Shown: piece by piece, positions 14,901-28,455 of the stretch
Numbering within the stretch: position 1 is the stretch's first letter
How the letters are laid out: every line of letters starts with the position of its first letter
From: Lates calcarifer
Lineage: Eukaryota > Chordata > Actinopteri > Centropomidae
Assembly: GCF_001640805.2 (NCBI RefSeq)
Contig: NC_066853.1
Span: forward strand, 26,180,378-26,244,377
Reading direction: 5' to 3'
DNA length: 64,000 bases
Position numbers and translations under genes: made by a program
Notes under the pieces: generated by a model
Seen by the model: only the letters and a program-made list of their open reading frames with translations
The model's database searches: none
What the model was told of the DNA's origin: nothing

Positions 14901-17499
14901 CAATGTTGTGTTAAATACACAAATAAATATGAAATACAGAAAATCATTTGAAATTCATTTTGCTAGGGAGGCAAGTGTGTACAAGTATGTGTTCAGCAGA
15001 TATGAGTCTGTATAAAGTCACAGTTTGATTAATTCAAGTTTTTGTTCTTGTATGATGTGTAAAATGTCTATGCTGTTAAATTTAAGTTATTACAAAATGG
15101 GTAAAATGGTTATTTTTCATCCATAATCCCAGCTGACATCGAGCGAGAGACCAAGCAAAATTGAGATTGTAGTGTAAGTAAGTGACCAGTTAATGAAGAG
15201 TGTTTGGCATTTGGCCACCAAAGAACCAGATATTTCCTTGAGGAGTCAGTAGAGACCCAAGCAGAGTTTAAAGGAGAATGGATATTGGACTTACATTTGC
15301 CAGATGGACAGAAACATGTCTTCAATTGAATAATGCTGATGTTGCTTGATGTCTGCAGGAGGTGTATAGAGGCAATTGTTTTCCAACATGTTGGACATTT
15401 ACACAGGGTTTTATGTGGTAGCTATGTGTCTCTTGTTTTGATGCTCTGCTGTCGCGAACTGACTAAAAATCATAGAGATGCCATATCTTTTAAAAATGGT
15501 TAGAATGATGCATATTTTCACACTGTTTTTTCTGGAAGACACAAGTGTTGTTCCTATGAAGAAGAAATAGTAACAGCTAAAAAAAAAGAGAGATTTAGAG
15601 AGAGAAGTTTAATCCTTGGCCTTTCATGTTTCTGCACAGCTGGCCAATCATGGAGAGTCGTTGGTTTTGGAAAGATGCTGAAATGGTCAGACACAGACTC
15701 CTCTTAGGGGTTTTATAAAGCTATCCAACCATCTGACAAACATTTCAGTGGGAGCACAAAGCTTAGGCATTTCCATGAATTTCCCTTACCTTAACCCTTT
15801 CCCTTTTGGAGCAGAGAGGGTTGTAGAGATACAGCACTGAGTGGAATGGCACATAAAGACATGCATATCATCAGTGCTGATTTAGAAATCAATAGAGGAC
15901 AGGAACTGTAAGGATTACGCAAATGTGCTACAGAAAAATAACTCCACTCTGTATTGTGAGTAAATTAGTACCAGCACTGGGCTGAGCTCCCCCTCTGCTC
16001 TTGTCTCAGCTATGTTAAAGTTAAAATAATTACTTCTGCATGTTCTTTCCTCAACCTCAACATGAAGGCAATTATGCACATAATAGGAAAGATTTGACGA
16101 TTCATCAGAGCCACCCCAAACATGAATAAGCAGGCTGGTTGAGATGGAAGGCAGCAGAATGAGAGGAGTGGGTGTGATCTCTCCCATGGGCGGGCTGCTT
16201 GCATCCTGTACTTAATTTTTTTGTCTCCACAGAAAAAACTGTACAATGATGTTTTCTCCAAGACTGTTACACGCTCGCCATAAACCTCCACTTCACTTTT
16301 CTGCTTTATAGCTGGTAATCCCAACTATCCCCTCTAATGGGATAAGGGGAGATTTTACACTACAAAAGTATTATTGGATGCTGACAGTACTTCTCCATAG
16401 GTGAACATGTTGATCTGCTGTGAATATACTGTAGAGAGAGTGTTTTGAGCTAAAACCTCAAGCCTCTCAGCACTTCTCCCAAGGCTCCAAGATCAGCAAT
16501 AAAAGCAGACTATTACACCCATAAAGCATCAGTTTTTCCCAGCATCACGGAGAATTATGTTGTTGTTGGTCATTATATCCCACTGTACTATTAACTGCTA
16601 GATTCACCTCACAGAGGAAAAGCACAAGCAAACAGCAGCAAAATGTGATGTGACTTACATACTAAAGCTGGACTTTTCCTGCAGGATTGATAAGGATATT
16701 CTCTGTGGTTGCTGTGTGTTTATATAATTAAAACTTATTAAGCCACCTTGATCATTGAAAGCATCTCAAAACATACAACAAAACAAAAATGAGGCAAATT
16801 CTGTTTGTGTTTGAATAATCATGTTACAGTGTTGCTTTTACCATCAGCCCCCAAAAGCTCATTATGGAAAAGCATTAATGCAGCAATTACAGAGGGAGAG
16901 AGGTGGCTAATGGATGGATCACAGCTGGACTGTTTGCCTCCATTTCTACCTTATTTTCTGCATATGAGTCCAGGCTTTTCTCTGGGCCACTTCTTTGTTT
17001 CTACTACTTCTCATATACTTCTATCTTGTTAGTGTACAGCAATGCATATGTGCATTTGCATAGTTCATTTTCTGTGTATATGACAGAGCTATAGACTTGA
17101 GACGTGGACTAACTGAGAACTAACTGCCTGAAGACTCCGCTTGAGACTAGAAGGAAAAACCTGAGCAGACTTGACTTGGTGATGCCTAAATATTGAAAGA
17201 AACTCTGCTGTGTGACTAATTGTTTTTTTGGAGTTCTGACAAACTGTATAATAATAAATAACATAAAGGGGATGCGTACAGTGTCAGCTGCTTGTAGAAG
17301 AATGAAATGCAGACAAACCTAAATATTCAGATTAGTCAATGTCAATGTAAACAAAATGATTGACTAACTGAACTAATAGCACTTTTCCATCATTCTTTAT
17401 GTTCAGTATTCTGTTTCCTCAGAATTAAAGCTGTTTGGGTCTTTGGTTCACTTTTGTGCAGCATTGTATATTACATTACACCGTGAAAATATTACTTAT
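11921..17499. other. no gene seen; one shared repeat at 15205-15360
   Basis: Non-coding sequence with short chance ORFs and a mixed poly-T tract at 13681-13718. The only repeat I can tie to another locus is at 15205-15360. Confidence 0.5.
15205..15360 (+). repeat. repeat shared with 48686-48830
   Basis: It carries cagatatttcc, agtagagacccaa, ggagaatggatattggactt and cagaaacatg in order. The same order occurs in sgsm2 intron 17. The family is not named. Confidence 0.5.
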
Positions 17500-19012
17500 G
17501 TCTGTGTTGGTTCTTAATCATCCAGGTCATGGTAGTCTTAAGTGTTGAAGGCAACTTGACTTCTTTTAGGGTTCCTTGAAGATGTTTCACCTCTCATCCA
17601 GAAGGCTTCCTCAGTTCTAAAAACTGGTTGGGGAGAGGTATTTAACCTCTTTGACGTGGTCCTGAGAGTCATTAACCCACCCTGTTGTTATGTGACTTGT
17701 TAAGGTCACATGTCTCAAGGTGTGAATGGGGGTTAAATTGCCTGAGTAAGGATCTCAGGACTGCGTTGTAGATGGCTGATAGTTGGTGTTGTAGGCCACC
17801 ACCTCTGTTTAAAGATGGACGTTCCAGATGGACAGAGATGGCCTTTTCACTCATCTCTCAAACCATCTGTCCTCTCTATCCTAAATGTGGACATTGTTGT
17901 CCTGAAAGGAATGTCCCTTCTCCAAGTCAGCCAAGTCTCCAATCTCCGGTGTTGTGCCATGCACTTGTGGAGTGGTTGTTTGGTTTCACCTATGTACAGG
18001 TCTGAGCACTCTTCACTGCATTGCACTGCAAACACAAAGTTCAAGTTGTGCTAGGGAGTCTTGACCTTGAGTTGAGACAGTTTCTGTCTAAGGGTGTTGC
18101 AGGGTCTGAGGTGCACTGGAGAAAATTCTTTTGAATTCCTCCGACAGTCCTGCTACATATGGAAAGACGATGTTGTTCTGTCTTTTCTCTTGTTTCTCAC
18201 CAGTTGCTGTCTATGTCTTTTTGCTGACTTGATGAAGGCCCAGTTAGGGTAACCACATGTTTTAAGTGCTGTCTTGAGGCATCAGTGTTCTTTGTCTTTT
18301 CCATCTGCCTTCGAGGTAATATTCTCTGCCTGGTGGTGTAGAGTCCTGATAACACCATGTTTATGTTCCCGTGGGTGGTAGGAGTCTAGGTACTGGTCTG
18401 TGTGTGAGTTTCCGGTAGACTTCAGTGTTGAGGGTACCATCCTCCTCCGTGAGCACAGCACAGTCCATAAATAGTAACCTATCCTCTTTTGTATCCTTTC
18501 TGGTGAACTTGATGTGTTTGTTCACTGAGTTGATATGTTCAGTGAAGGCCTCCACCTCCTGGGTTTTGATTTCGACCCAGGTGTCATCCACATACCTAAA
18601 CCAATGGCTGGGAGTTGTTCCTCTGAAGGTGCTCAGAGCTTTGTTTTCAACCTCTTCCATGTAGACACTGGGACACTGGGATCCCATGGCACATCCATGC
18701 TTTTGTCTGTGGAAACCCTTGTTGCACTTGAAATAGGTGTTGGTAAGGCAGAGGTCTAGTAGGGTGCAGATCTGGTCTGGGGTGAAACTGGTCCTGCTGT
18801 GTAGGGAGCTGTCTTATTGTAGACATTTCATGACAGTCTCCACTGCCTTGGCTGTGGGTATGCAAGTGAAAAGTGAGGTGGCATCAAAAGACACCATAGT
18901 TTCATCTGGAGCTAGTTTGAATCTCCGGACCTTGTTGATGCAATCCGTGGAGTTCTGAATGTTATGAGGAGTGTTGGCCAATGATCAGTTGGTCCCTGGA
19001 ACTGATCATTGG
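17500..19012 (-). mobile_element. Penelope-like retroelement remnant (reverse transcriptase plus GIY-YIG)
   Basis: On the minus strand, from high to low coordinate, it encodes FKLAPDETMVSFDATSLFT, an in-frame TAA near 18820, then AMGSQCPS and HWFRYVDDTWVEIKTQEVEA (YVDD is the reverse transcriptase catalytic box). Further down come SDLYIGETKQPLHKCMAQH, a GIY-YIG endonuclease start, and LERPSLNRGGGLQHQL. RT followed by GIY-YIG is the hallmark of Penelope-like elements. The non-coding end near 17560-17620 (gatgtttcacctctcatcca) is typical of fish copies. Stops and frameshifts make it inactive, and it is 5'-truncated. Confidence 0.85.
18978..19012. repeat. perfect 13-bp inverted repeat at the Penelope-like element edge
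   Basis: The arms CCAATGATCAGTT (18978-18990) and AACTGATCATTGG (19000-19012) are exact reverse complements around a 9-base loop. They sit exactly where the coding remnant of the retroelement ends. Confidence 0.85.
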
Positions 19013-20144
19013 TTAATATAAAACATTTTAATCAGAGGAAATACAATGATACTTGATTTGATGCACACATACAGTGTAAAACAACTAGACTGGGCCAATG
19101 ATTGTATCAATGTACTGTTAAAAAGAAGTATTTGGTGATTTTGTTGTTGTGCTGTTGTAATTAGTATATTAAACACTGAGTCATGTCTCAGACATTTGAT
19201 ACTTGATTTTTTTTTTTTAATGGACTGCACATTTTGTGCCTGCATGGTATACACGTAATTCATGGCAGAGCTTGTATTTTCTTTCTTTTAGACACATCCT
19301 GCATCTATCTTTTGTATAGTTTTCACATAAGCTGTAAAATCATTTCATTTTCATGAGCTACCCTCATCTCTTATAAAATGCAAAAAGTACTTTTTTTTTT
19401 AAAGTCTCAAAGTTACATTATGTTGTTTTACAGAAATTGTCAAGTGGTCTACTTTTGTGACCCACCATTTTTCTTGCAGATTTCTATCATTGCTTTTCTG
19501 CTGCCAAGAGCCAGTTTCCCATTACAGAGACCATTAAAGTTTTATGTGATCTTATCTTTATCAGTAATGAATGGACAACACAAGTACCCGCTGTGTAAAT
19601 GGCACACTTAGGGAGCAACTACACAGAGGTTACTGCCTCCAACCCTCTAAATATTTAAAGGTGTTGTAGGCAGCCAGCGTTTGTACCTCACTGCTGAAAA
19701 CCACATTTAGGTGACTGTGGTGGTTCTGGTTTAATTTGCAGCCATCATCTCTCCCCTACAACAAGAGATAGAGAGGAAAGTGTTCTCTAATAACATTACC
19801 TCTACACACAAGTCCATTAGCAAAACTCTGAGAAATCCTGCAGGCGGGATGAAGAGATGAGTTGCAGCTATATGTTGACAGTTATGTGAATTTATAGCAT
19901 ACAGTGTCCTCTGTATCAACATAATTGTTCTCTTTATACATGTTTTGCTTGTTTGCACATAAATTACACATTTCATACTGTGCAGTGCAAACATTCAGTT
20001 TTAAAGTGCTCTCAGACTGTTCGTATTTTACTTTCACTTGTTCTTTCTTTGTCTAGTCTGGATCTGCAAATCCAGACATTTGGTTCAGAGGAAGATGCTG
20101 TAGCTTAACATTGACTGGATAGATTGCCATGAAAATGACAGTAG
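19013..20144. other. no gene seen
   Basis: A/T-rich non-coding sequence between two repeats; nothing recognisable. Confidence 0.5.
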
Positions 20145-20497
20145 ATCCATCCATCCATCCATTAGCTATAGTATAGCACTTATTTGTAAGGGTCACAACG
20201 GGCTAGAACTTATTCCAGGCAAGAGGTGGCGTACACCCTGGACAAATTGGCAGTCCATTACCAGGCTGACATATTTAGACAAACAACCATTCACACTCGC
20301 ATTCATACCTATGATAATTTAGAGCCATCAATTAACCTGCATGTCTACTACTATGAGACTATGAGAGGAAGCTGGAGAACCTGGACACAGACACAGGGAA
20401 AACATGCAAACTCCACACAGAAAAGCTCCAAGGCTCAAACTTAGAATCTTCTTACTGTGAAGCATTAATGGTATCCACTACATCACCGTGTCACAGT
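20145..20497 (-). mobile_element. SINE-like repeat, antisense, with (ATCC)n tail
   Basis: The plus strand begins tccatccatccatccatt and continues ccctggacaaattggcagtc, ccattcacactcgcattcat and aacatgcaaactccacacag. It ends catcaccgtgtcac. This is the reverse complement of the family found in sense at 51236-51531. The tail resembles the LINE tail at 7818. Confidence 0.75.
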
Positions 20498-21474
20498 GAC
20501 TGTAAAAGTTACATTGTCTCAAGCACACCGATGTGAGAGACTGATAAAGTAATGCAGAAAGCCATCACTTCAAGTTTTTGCTTCTAAAAGTGGTTCTTCA
20601 AGCTACTGAATCACAGGGTGTACTTCACACACTGGTTCTGCATTTTGGCCCTGTTTTTTGTTAAATAAGTAATGACATAGTGTAATATGTCATGTGCTGT
20701 TGTTCATCTGAGGTTGTATTTACCTAATTTTAAGACCTGCCAAGGACCAGATGATTTTTTATTGTCCTGATACGTAAAACCATAGAATTCAAAGAGGGTG
20801 CACTTTCTTTTTCACGACTGTATGAAATTAAACTATTGACTAACACACAATTTGCGTGTGCCACTACCCTTAGCACTTTCCTGTACTACCTATGCCTAAC
20901 AGCCAGTGCTGGCACATTTACACTCTAAAGATAAACCAAGCTCCCAGGAACAGGCCTGGGCTGTGAGCCAACTTTGGCTTAGTTGTCACCCTCAGTGTTG
21001 CAGGTGATGCACACTGGCACAAAACAACCTTTTCCAAACACAATCATTACTAAAATACCAGGTTTAAGAGCCATAACAGTGAATTATATCGGTATGAGCA
21101 TAAGATGGAGCACCATCTTGAACACAGTTTTGTAATATATACATGATACAAACCCTTTTGATTTTAGTGACCCTATGGACTTTTTTCTTGTGCCATCCTC
21201 AAGACAAATTACATTTTAACTCCACAAACAAAAAGCACAATCATCTATAAGTTTGTCAGTTTTGGTGTGTAATGAACATTGCAGCCCCTAGGTGCCACTA
21301 CACTGTTAATCTTGTTCTTATTAGTAAATTAAACAAGTTTTACCAGTTTCAATTATTTTTTGTTTTAATTATCTGTCATATGTTCTTCTCCACTCAATCT
21401 CTCCATTCCTTCCTCCTGCTCTTCTCTGTTGTCAGTATTAACAGTCCTGGTACTTCTTGTCCCTCTCTCTCCAG
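20498..21474 (+). other. sequence before visible exon 1; no gene seen
   Basis: No upstream sgsm2 exon, promoter or CpG island is evident. Since exon 1 starts mid-codon, this is intron sequence. Its last 15 bases (tgtccctctctctccag) form the polypyrimidine tract and acceptor. Confidence 0.6.
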
Positions 21475-21643
21475 CTGCAATCGAGGCCTGTCTGGGTCAC
21501 CTGCTGAAGAGACGGGCAGCTGGTTTCCTCCGCAGTGACAAGATCGCTGCCCTCTTCACCAAAGTCGGCAAAGTCTACGACACCGCCGGCGAGGTTTGTC
21601 GTAAAGTACAGGAGCAGCTCCAGCAGCAGGCTGATCTCACCAG
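21475..21643 (+). CDS. sgsm2: sgsm2 visible exon 1: start of RUN domain
   Basis: 169 bases. The exon enters two bases into an Ala codon (xCT) and leaves with AG. It reads [20 protein letters not shown] then [12 protein letters not shown] and a Gln-rich end, the beginning of the SGSM RUN domain. The acceptor is ctctctctccag and the donor is CAG/gttggt. Because the exon starts inside a codon, at least one upstream coding exon must exist; in relatives it encodes KEVKQIMEEAVTRKFVHED-like sequence. I did not find it in 1-21474. Confidence 0.95.
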
Positions 21644-23133
21644 GTTGGTCTCACGGTCCTCTTGTGGAGAGAGGGGTTGGGGTACTGATCTCATCTAAAA
21701 CCACCTCCTATGCAACAATGAAGGAGAGCTTTGTTAAATGCTGTTTAAGACCCAGCTTTAATCTCACATTTAAGTTTCAATTTATCATTTTGTGACTGGA
21801 GTCTTACCACTAGAGACCATACCTGACACCACAATCAGAATTTAATTTGTGCAAATTGAGTGAATCTGCCATCTTAATTAGAGAGGAAGAGACACTCTTC
21901 TCCATTACAGCTCACTTACGGCAGATAATGAAACTCATGCTGTAGCTTTAATTATGCACCAAAACATCAACTAATCAGCCAAAATAAATGTATCAATTTC
22001 TATAAGTCACATTACATGAAAGCACAGCTTGACCTTTCCTGACATGTTCTCCCTTTTTTATCTTATCTTATCAGATACTGTAGTCACCCTTCAGTCAGAT
22101 TTTCTGTGATTTCCTCAAATTTCACATTTCCCACATACAATAGACTTTATAGTATGAAAAGATGTTGAGGACCCCAAAATTTTGACTAATATAGGGGTGA
22201 ACCCCATACTGCATACTCCTTGTACAGTAACATGTCATTCTTTGTTCACCAGCTCATTGTCTCCATGTAAAACACACAGTTACAGTTACACTCCATCACC
22301 AGCACACACAATCTCTGGTCAGTTAAGTGTTTACTAAAGCTGAGCAATCTGTGTACACATTGTGATAAGCCTCAGGCATATGCATATGTATTTCTGTGTG
22401 TATGTGTGTACACACAGAGGATGATAAACTGCTTTATCTGCAGGCACTTAGGTACTAGCCGAGCTGTTTGCAAGCCCATTAATTGTCCATTAGTCTGAGC
22501 CACGCGGCTACCACATGTCTCTCCGGGGCTGCACAGAGAGGTTTCCAAATGGAGGACAGAAAGCTTTGAGTAATGACAGCACACACACACCATACACCCA
22601 CCTGTTATAAATAATGCACAAACAATAAAACACAGACAGAATGTGTGGTCGAGACGTCATCACATCATGGCTGCGTTATATGATGTAAATCAGTGGAGTT
22701 AAACATGTTTGGGCACGGTGGGCGCTCACCTCTCCGTCTTCATATCAGCTGTGGTCTTTCGTTCATCTGTCACATCTCATTGGCCTTTATTTCCCCAGAC
22801 AGACTGCACACAACACTAGTCACACCCTTACACCAGAATGCATACATGCATTCATGCGCACACTCAAACACACACTCACACCGGCATGTTCCCAACCACC
22901 CCCCCCTCTCCTTGTCATGCCACCTCAGGGCTCCATCTCTCATTTACCCTGGTTGCCATGGCAATGTGGTTTGTGCCACTGGCTGCGAAAGAGGCAGAGA
23001 GCATGATGGGAAAGAAGAGACAGAGAGAAAATGCAAGCAGACAGTCAACAGTGGAATAAAGAGTTACAGCAGTGAAGTGAATGGTAATTACAGCAAAGCA
23101 GGACTGCATTGTCTGGATCTGTGCGTGTGTGTG

Positions 23134-23194
<61 letters not shown>

Positions 23195-24885
23195 TTGGGC
23201 AGGTCTGGTGAAGAGGCTATATTTTAGTTTCTGTTTGACGATGGACACTGTTTTTTAAAAAACTTTTTGTTATCAAGAGAACACAGTGATAAATTACCAG
23301 CACATCACCCTCCTTTCCTCGCTCTGTTCTTCTCTCTCTGTTCCTGACATAAAGGGTAATGAGCAAAACTAGTGTATCATCTGCATTCATTTCCTATCCT
23401 GCAGTGCTAGCAGTAAAGCTGCTGTGGCAACAGTCATACACACGGAGAGTATGCCAAAATGTCTGTCTTTCTTCTCAGCCATGTAAGACAATAAATTGAA
23501 AGATGCCTCAGAGAGTGTGAAAGCCCCCATTTTTAACATTACAGGATAATTTCACTTTATAGAATACAGCTGTATTCACAAAAGTGATTGTTTAGACGAT
23601 TGTTCAGATGGAGCAACAACATCAGAATGAAATGAAATGTCAGAAGTCAAATTGTCTTTCTAAGCAAAGAGGGACTTTCTCAGCATCAAATCATGGCTAG
23701 ACTCAAGGTTTCTAAAGGGACTCTGGAGAAAGTGGATCAGTTGTATCCAAAGCCCGGTCAGGCAGACCAAAAGTGACCACACCATCAGAAGACCAATACA
23801 TCAAGTCTAGTCCCCTGAGTGATAGAAAAGCAGCTTCATCACAGATACAGAATTTTCTAAATAAAGAACACATGACTCCAATCAGCAAAAACACTGTGTA
23901 AAGACGGTCATTTTGTAGTGATCTCAGAGGAAAAGTAGCCATTTCTCAGGAAGGAAACAAAGCGTTGGGATGAGCTAAGACAAAACAGCATTTCATAGTA
24001 GGTAAACAATAAGCAATCCTACTTACTTATTGATCCATGTATGAGATTTATGGAAGAAACAGAAGTGTGTATGTGACGAGACGAACAGGAGAGAGAGTGA
24101 TGCTACAGTTTAGCAAACCTACAGTAAGTCTACCTTTGTTGTTACCATACGGAGTGTAGAACCCAAAATAGTTCCACACACTGCTTCTCAGATGCTTCAG
24201 TGTCATGACTATCCAATCAGCACAGCTTTGTTTGCTTCTATTGTATGTTACTGATAGGTCAATAGGTTAAGGTGATTGTGATTTTTGCCCTCTGCTGGAC
24301 CTTAATGCAAACTACTCCAAACAGTTTGTTGACTGTAAATTTTGAATATGATCAGGTCATTACATTTCCAACACAGAATTTTTTTCAACAAAGTTACAGT
24401 TTATAATAGAAGGTGGCAGCCCAACTGGCACGCTCAAGGGCACAGGTACAACTTGAAAGGCAACGATTGTGTGACTGATGGACTAGCGAAGGCAGTACAA
24501 CCATTAACAGCTTGCATCTTTACTCCCAGATGCCCAATATTTTGTTACTATAGTTAGTGTGTGTTGTTAGTGTATTGTTAGTGTTACTATTACAGTTTTT
24601 ACAATTCACAAGAAATTGATTGCTGAATATGATGATTGTTGTAGGGATCAATCAATAATCGATTACTCGTTTTGGCCATATTCAAGTGGGAATTCCAAAC
24701 ATTTGCTGGTTCTAGCGTCTCGATAATATGAGGACTTAGTGCTTTTCTTTGTCATATATGATAGTAAACTGCTGGTCAAATAAAACATATAATTTGAATA
24801 CATTAAATTGTACTGTATGATAATATGACAATATTTTTTTACAATTCCCTGACATTTTACAGAGAAACCATTTTTTTCCCAAAGA

Positions 24886-24945
<60 letters not shown>

Positions 24946-27900
24946 CAAAGAAATAAAAGTTGTGATGAAGGGTCTCTTAAATGGGTTTTGCATGAATATT
25001 AACAAAGGGTAAAATTCTGGAGAGAGGTAGGCTAGCTACAGTCCTTATTTGTTTTTGTTTTTGTTAATAACCATTGATGTTTCACTTGAACGATTCTGCC
25101 TTCTACATTTGAATCATAGTGATAATCGTTGGTTTAAAGATTAAGTGGAGATGAGAAAATAAAAAAACCTTGCAGGTTGCAAGTTTCAAGTTTGCGTTAT
25201 TCCCCTTGTTGTTCCTCATTTTTCATTAATAACTGTGCAATGTTCTCCATACAGTGTAAATATACTACCAGACAGAAGTTTTAGAACATTCCCATTTTTC
25301 CTTTTCTTGTTTGTCTTTTGTTTCTTTCTTTCTTGTTTGTTTTTTTATTCAAGCAGTTCAAGCCCAGTGACCTTGAACGCTCCAAAGGTCAGCTGTAAAT
25401 TTGAACATCAGATTGTCACACTTCTTTCATTTTTACCACCAGTGTTTCATCTCCATTATGGAAAGAATGGCACGTGTGTTCAGCCTTTGAATGACTCAAA
25501 AAACATAAATAAATGTAGGATTTAAGATTCCACAATTCCTTTTTTAAAAAGTGTTGATTATAGTACACTTCATAATACACTGAGACATTACACTATGTAA
25601 ATTTCAGTAACTGAACTCTCCCTCTCAAACTCTCTGTTTTAATTCTCAGCAGAACTACTTCAGACACAGCAGAGTAGAATATCATTAATGCCTTGACTGT
25701 CTGAAAGCATACACAGTCATCCATATTTTGTATATGCAAAATGACCACAAAGAGACAAAATGACACCAAACAACTTCTCGTTTTGTATCTCTGAGAGACT
25801 GAATTCTGATTCATCTGCAAAATATAACTTTAAGAGACACAAAACAAACTATGCTGTTTATAGTTGTTTAGTGTCTCTTTCAGTCAGGGTGTCTTTTATA
25901 GGGACCAGACCCCTTTTTTATCTTTTCCCTGTCCATTTCCTTTTGTAACACTCAAGCACACACATACACAGCGTCTCGAGATAACTTCTGTTGTGAATTG
26001 GCGCTATATAAATAAAATTTGACTTGACTTGACTTCTTAAATTAACTTTTCATCTGCCATCACAGATGTTAAAACCTTTGAAAAAGCAAATGTACGACAA
26101 CTGAAATTTACATCATGCAAATCCAGAGGTCTCATAAATCATCCTGACATATTCCTTTTCACATTCATATTTATTTGTCAGCTCAAAATGCAGTCTGGTT
26201 GTAATCACTGTAATCAATTCAGTTAGCAACAGGTTGACATTTGTTGACATTTGTAAAGACCAATGACAGAGCACAGTGTGGATAGATAGCACGCTTTAGG
26301 AAGAAATGTTTCCATAGAAGAGATTTACACATTTGATCAAACCTTTTATAATCACAAATAGATTATACACTTATACACACAACCTTAGTGAGTGATCCAC
26401 TGTTGCTAGTGACATTTTTATCTCCAAGTAATGGCACCAACATTGCATCATCCACTATTTATAGAATAATAGATGGTGACTACGTTTGTATGAAACATTT
26501 AATGTGAACAGTTGCATTTGTGATTTTGAAGGGATCATGTACAGTACTTGCTAACCATGCTATGTTTTAATTAGGTTCATTTTTGTTTGTCTACATGTAT
26601 TTAGGTACAAATTGTTTATTACAGGACTGCATTTCACACCAAGTGATTTGTCATACAAAGAGTTTTATGTCCCTTTTGAAACAAATATAACCTGTGTTAT
26701 AACAGTAATATCATAACCAATAAATAACTTGATGAAAGACAACAAGAAAGTTTCCTCAGTCACATATACTCCAGTTACACCATGTCATCAACCTTTCTGA
26801 ATTTATGGAGGTCAGTGATTTACGACTTCATCATAACCTGATGAATAACATTTACAGCAGTCATAATGAACTCTTCATAACCTCATCCCCCACTTCGGCA
26901 GAGTGAGGCAGTCAAACATGATATGTGCATGTTAGGGTTTACAACCAATAAAGTAACAAAAGCTCTGTTGACTGACAGCATATCCCTGCATACTTACATA
27001 TGTGCACAGTTTCATCAAAAGTGCAGATAAGATGTGCAAACATTTTTGTTTACCACCAAGTACCCACCAACCACTAGTGCCTTATACGTATACTGCATGA
27101 AAAGACAGGACAAAGGAAAAAAAGGAAGAAAATAAATAAGTTAATACATAAACGTAGGTTTTATATATTATATTACACAAGTATTACACAGCCTATTATA
27201 TCTTTGATTACATTATTTCATCAAGTTTTGGGTTTTTACCTGTAAAGGAATCAAGGAAAGTCATGGTATCATTGAAATCATTAAAATCAGTTTATTCTTT
27301 TGGAAGCATGAATGTGTGAAATGTGTGAATGTGTGAAAATGCCATAGCAATCTACCTGCCAGTAAGATAATGAGAGATCTTGTTTGCAAAATTGACATTT
27401 GACCTGTATCATCCTGAGGCCCTGTTAGTGGTGTGGAAAGGACAGTGTAGAGGTCAAATATAGTGCAGGTAGCAACAAGGTCACATATGCAGCAAGTTGA
27501 AATTTGAGCATCTCCTCCTGTGTAGAACTTCTATTCATGTTTCATGTCAAAAGAAAACTGCAACACATTTTATAATAGAAAAGGAAGAGTCTCTTTTGCA
27601 TTCTCTCTTATCTCTAACATCATCCCGATGCTCCCTCCCATCCTCTGGAGTACTGTCACTACACACACACACACACACACACACACACTTCTTTCAAATG
27701 GTAGGGGACTACAAAAATCGTGACTGAGCCAAAACCTCATTTTACACACACACACATACACACACACACACACTCACACAGACATTCCTGTACACCTATC
27801 TTTGTGGGCACCCGTCTTTGATATAATGCATTCCCCAGCGTCTTACCCTGATCTTAACCATCACAACTGAATGTCTAAACTGAATTCTACCTCTAACTCT

Positions 27901-28041
27901 AAAACCTTATCTAAAAGTCTCAACTCTATAAACATCCAGTTAAATTTGTGCGGTTCAGCATTTTAGTCCCCACAAAGCTACTGGACTCCACAAATATAGT
28001 GGGCTCCAGTTTTGGGAACCCGCAATTATAGTAGAACAAGA

Positions 28042-28081
<40 letters not shown>

Positions 28082-28389
28082 TGGAGGATAGCTAACATCG
28101 TGACCACGGCAGCTGAGTCCCCCTCAGCACAGACACACAAACACACACTCATTAGCTTGTTGAAGTGGGTGTGTGTGAGTGGTTGTGTCTGATTTCTGTG
28201 GACATGCCAAAGATCAAATCAGCAGTCTGGGATGAAAGTGCTTCTCTCTCAGCCTGACGTCATGCATACGCCTCTGCATTCACACAGCTGATTTCTAACA
28301 TAAAACTGCACCTTTTGACACAGGACAGATTTATTAAAACCCAGAAATCAGTGATCTGCCATTGTAAGTATTGATATAATATCGATAAT

Positions 28390-28455
<66 letters not shown>

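Noticed and set aside
22693..23211. 172-residue ORF, the longest in the window
   Set aside because: Its end is a (GT)n microsatellite translated as Cys-Val repeats. The rest has no protein-like pattern or splice context.
24736..25005. ORF with a poly-isoleucine 'membrane segment'
   Set aside because: It is an (AAT)n microsatellite read in one frame.
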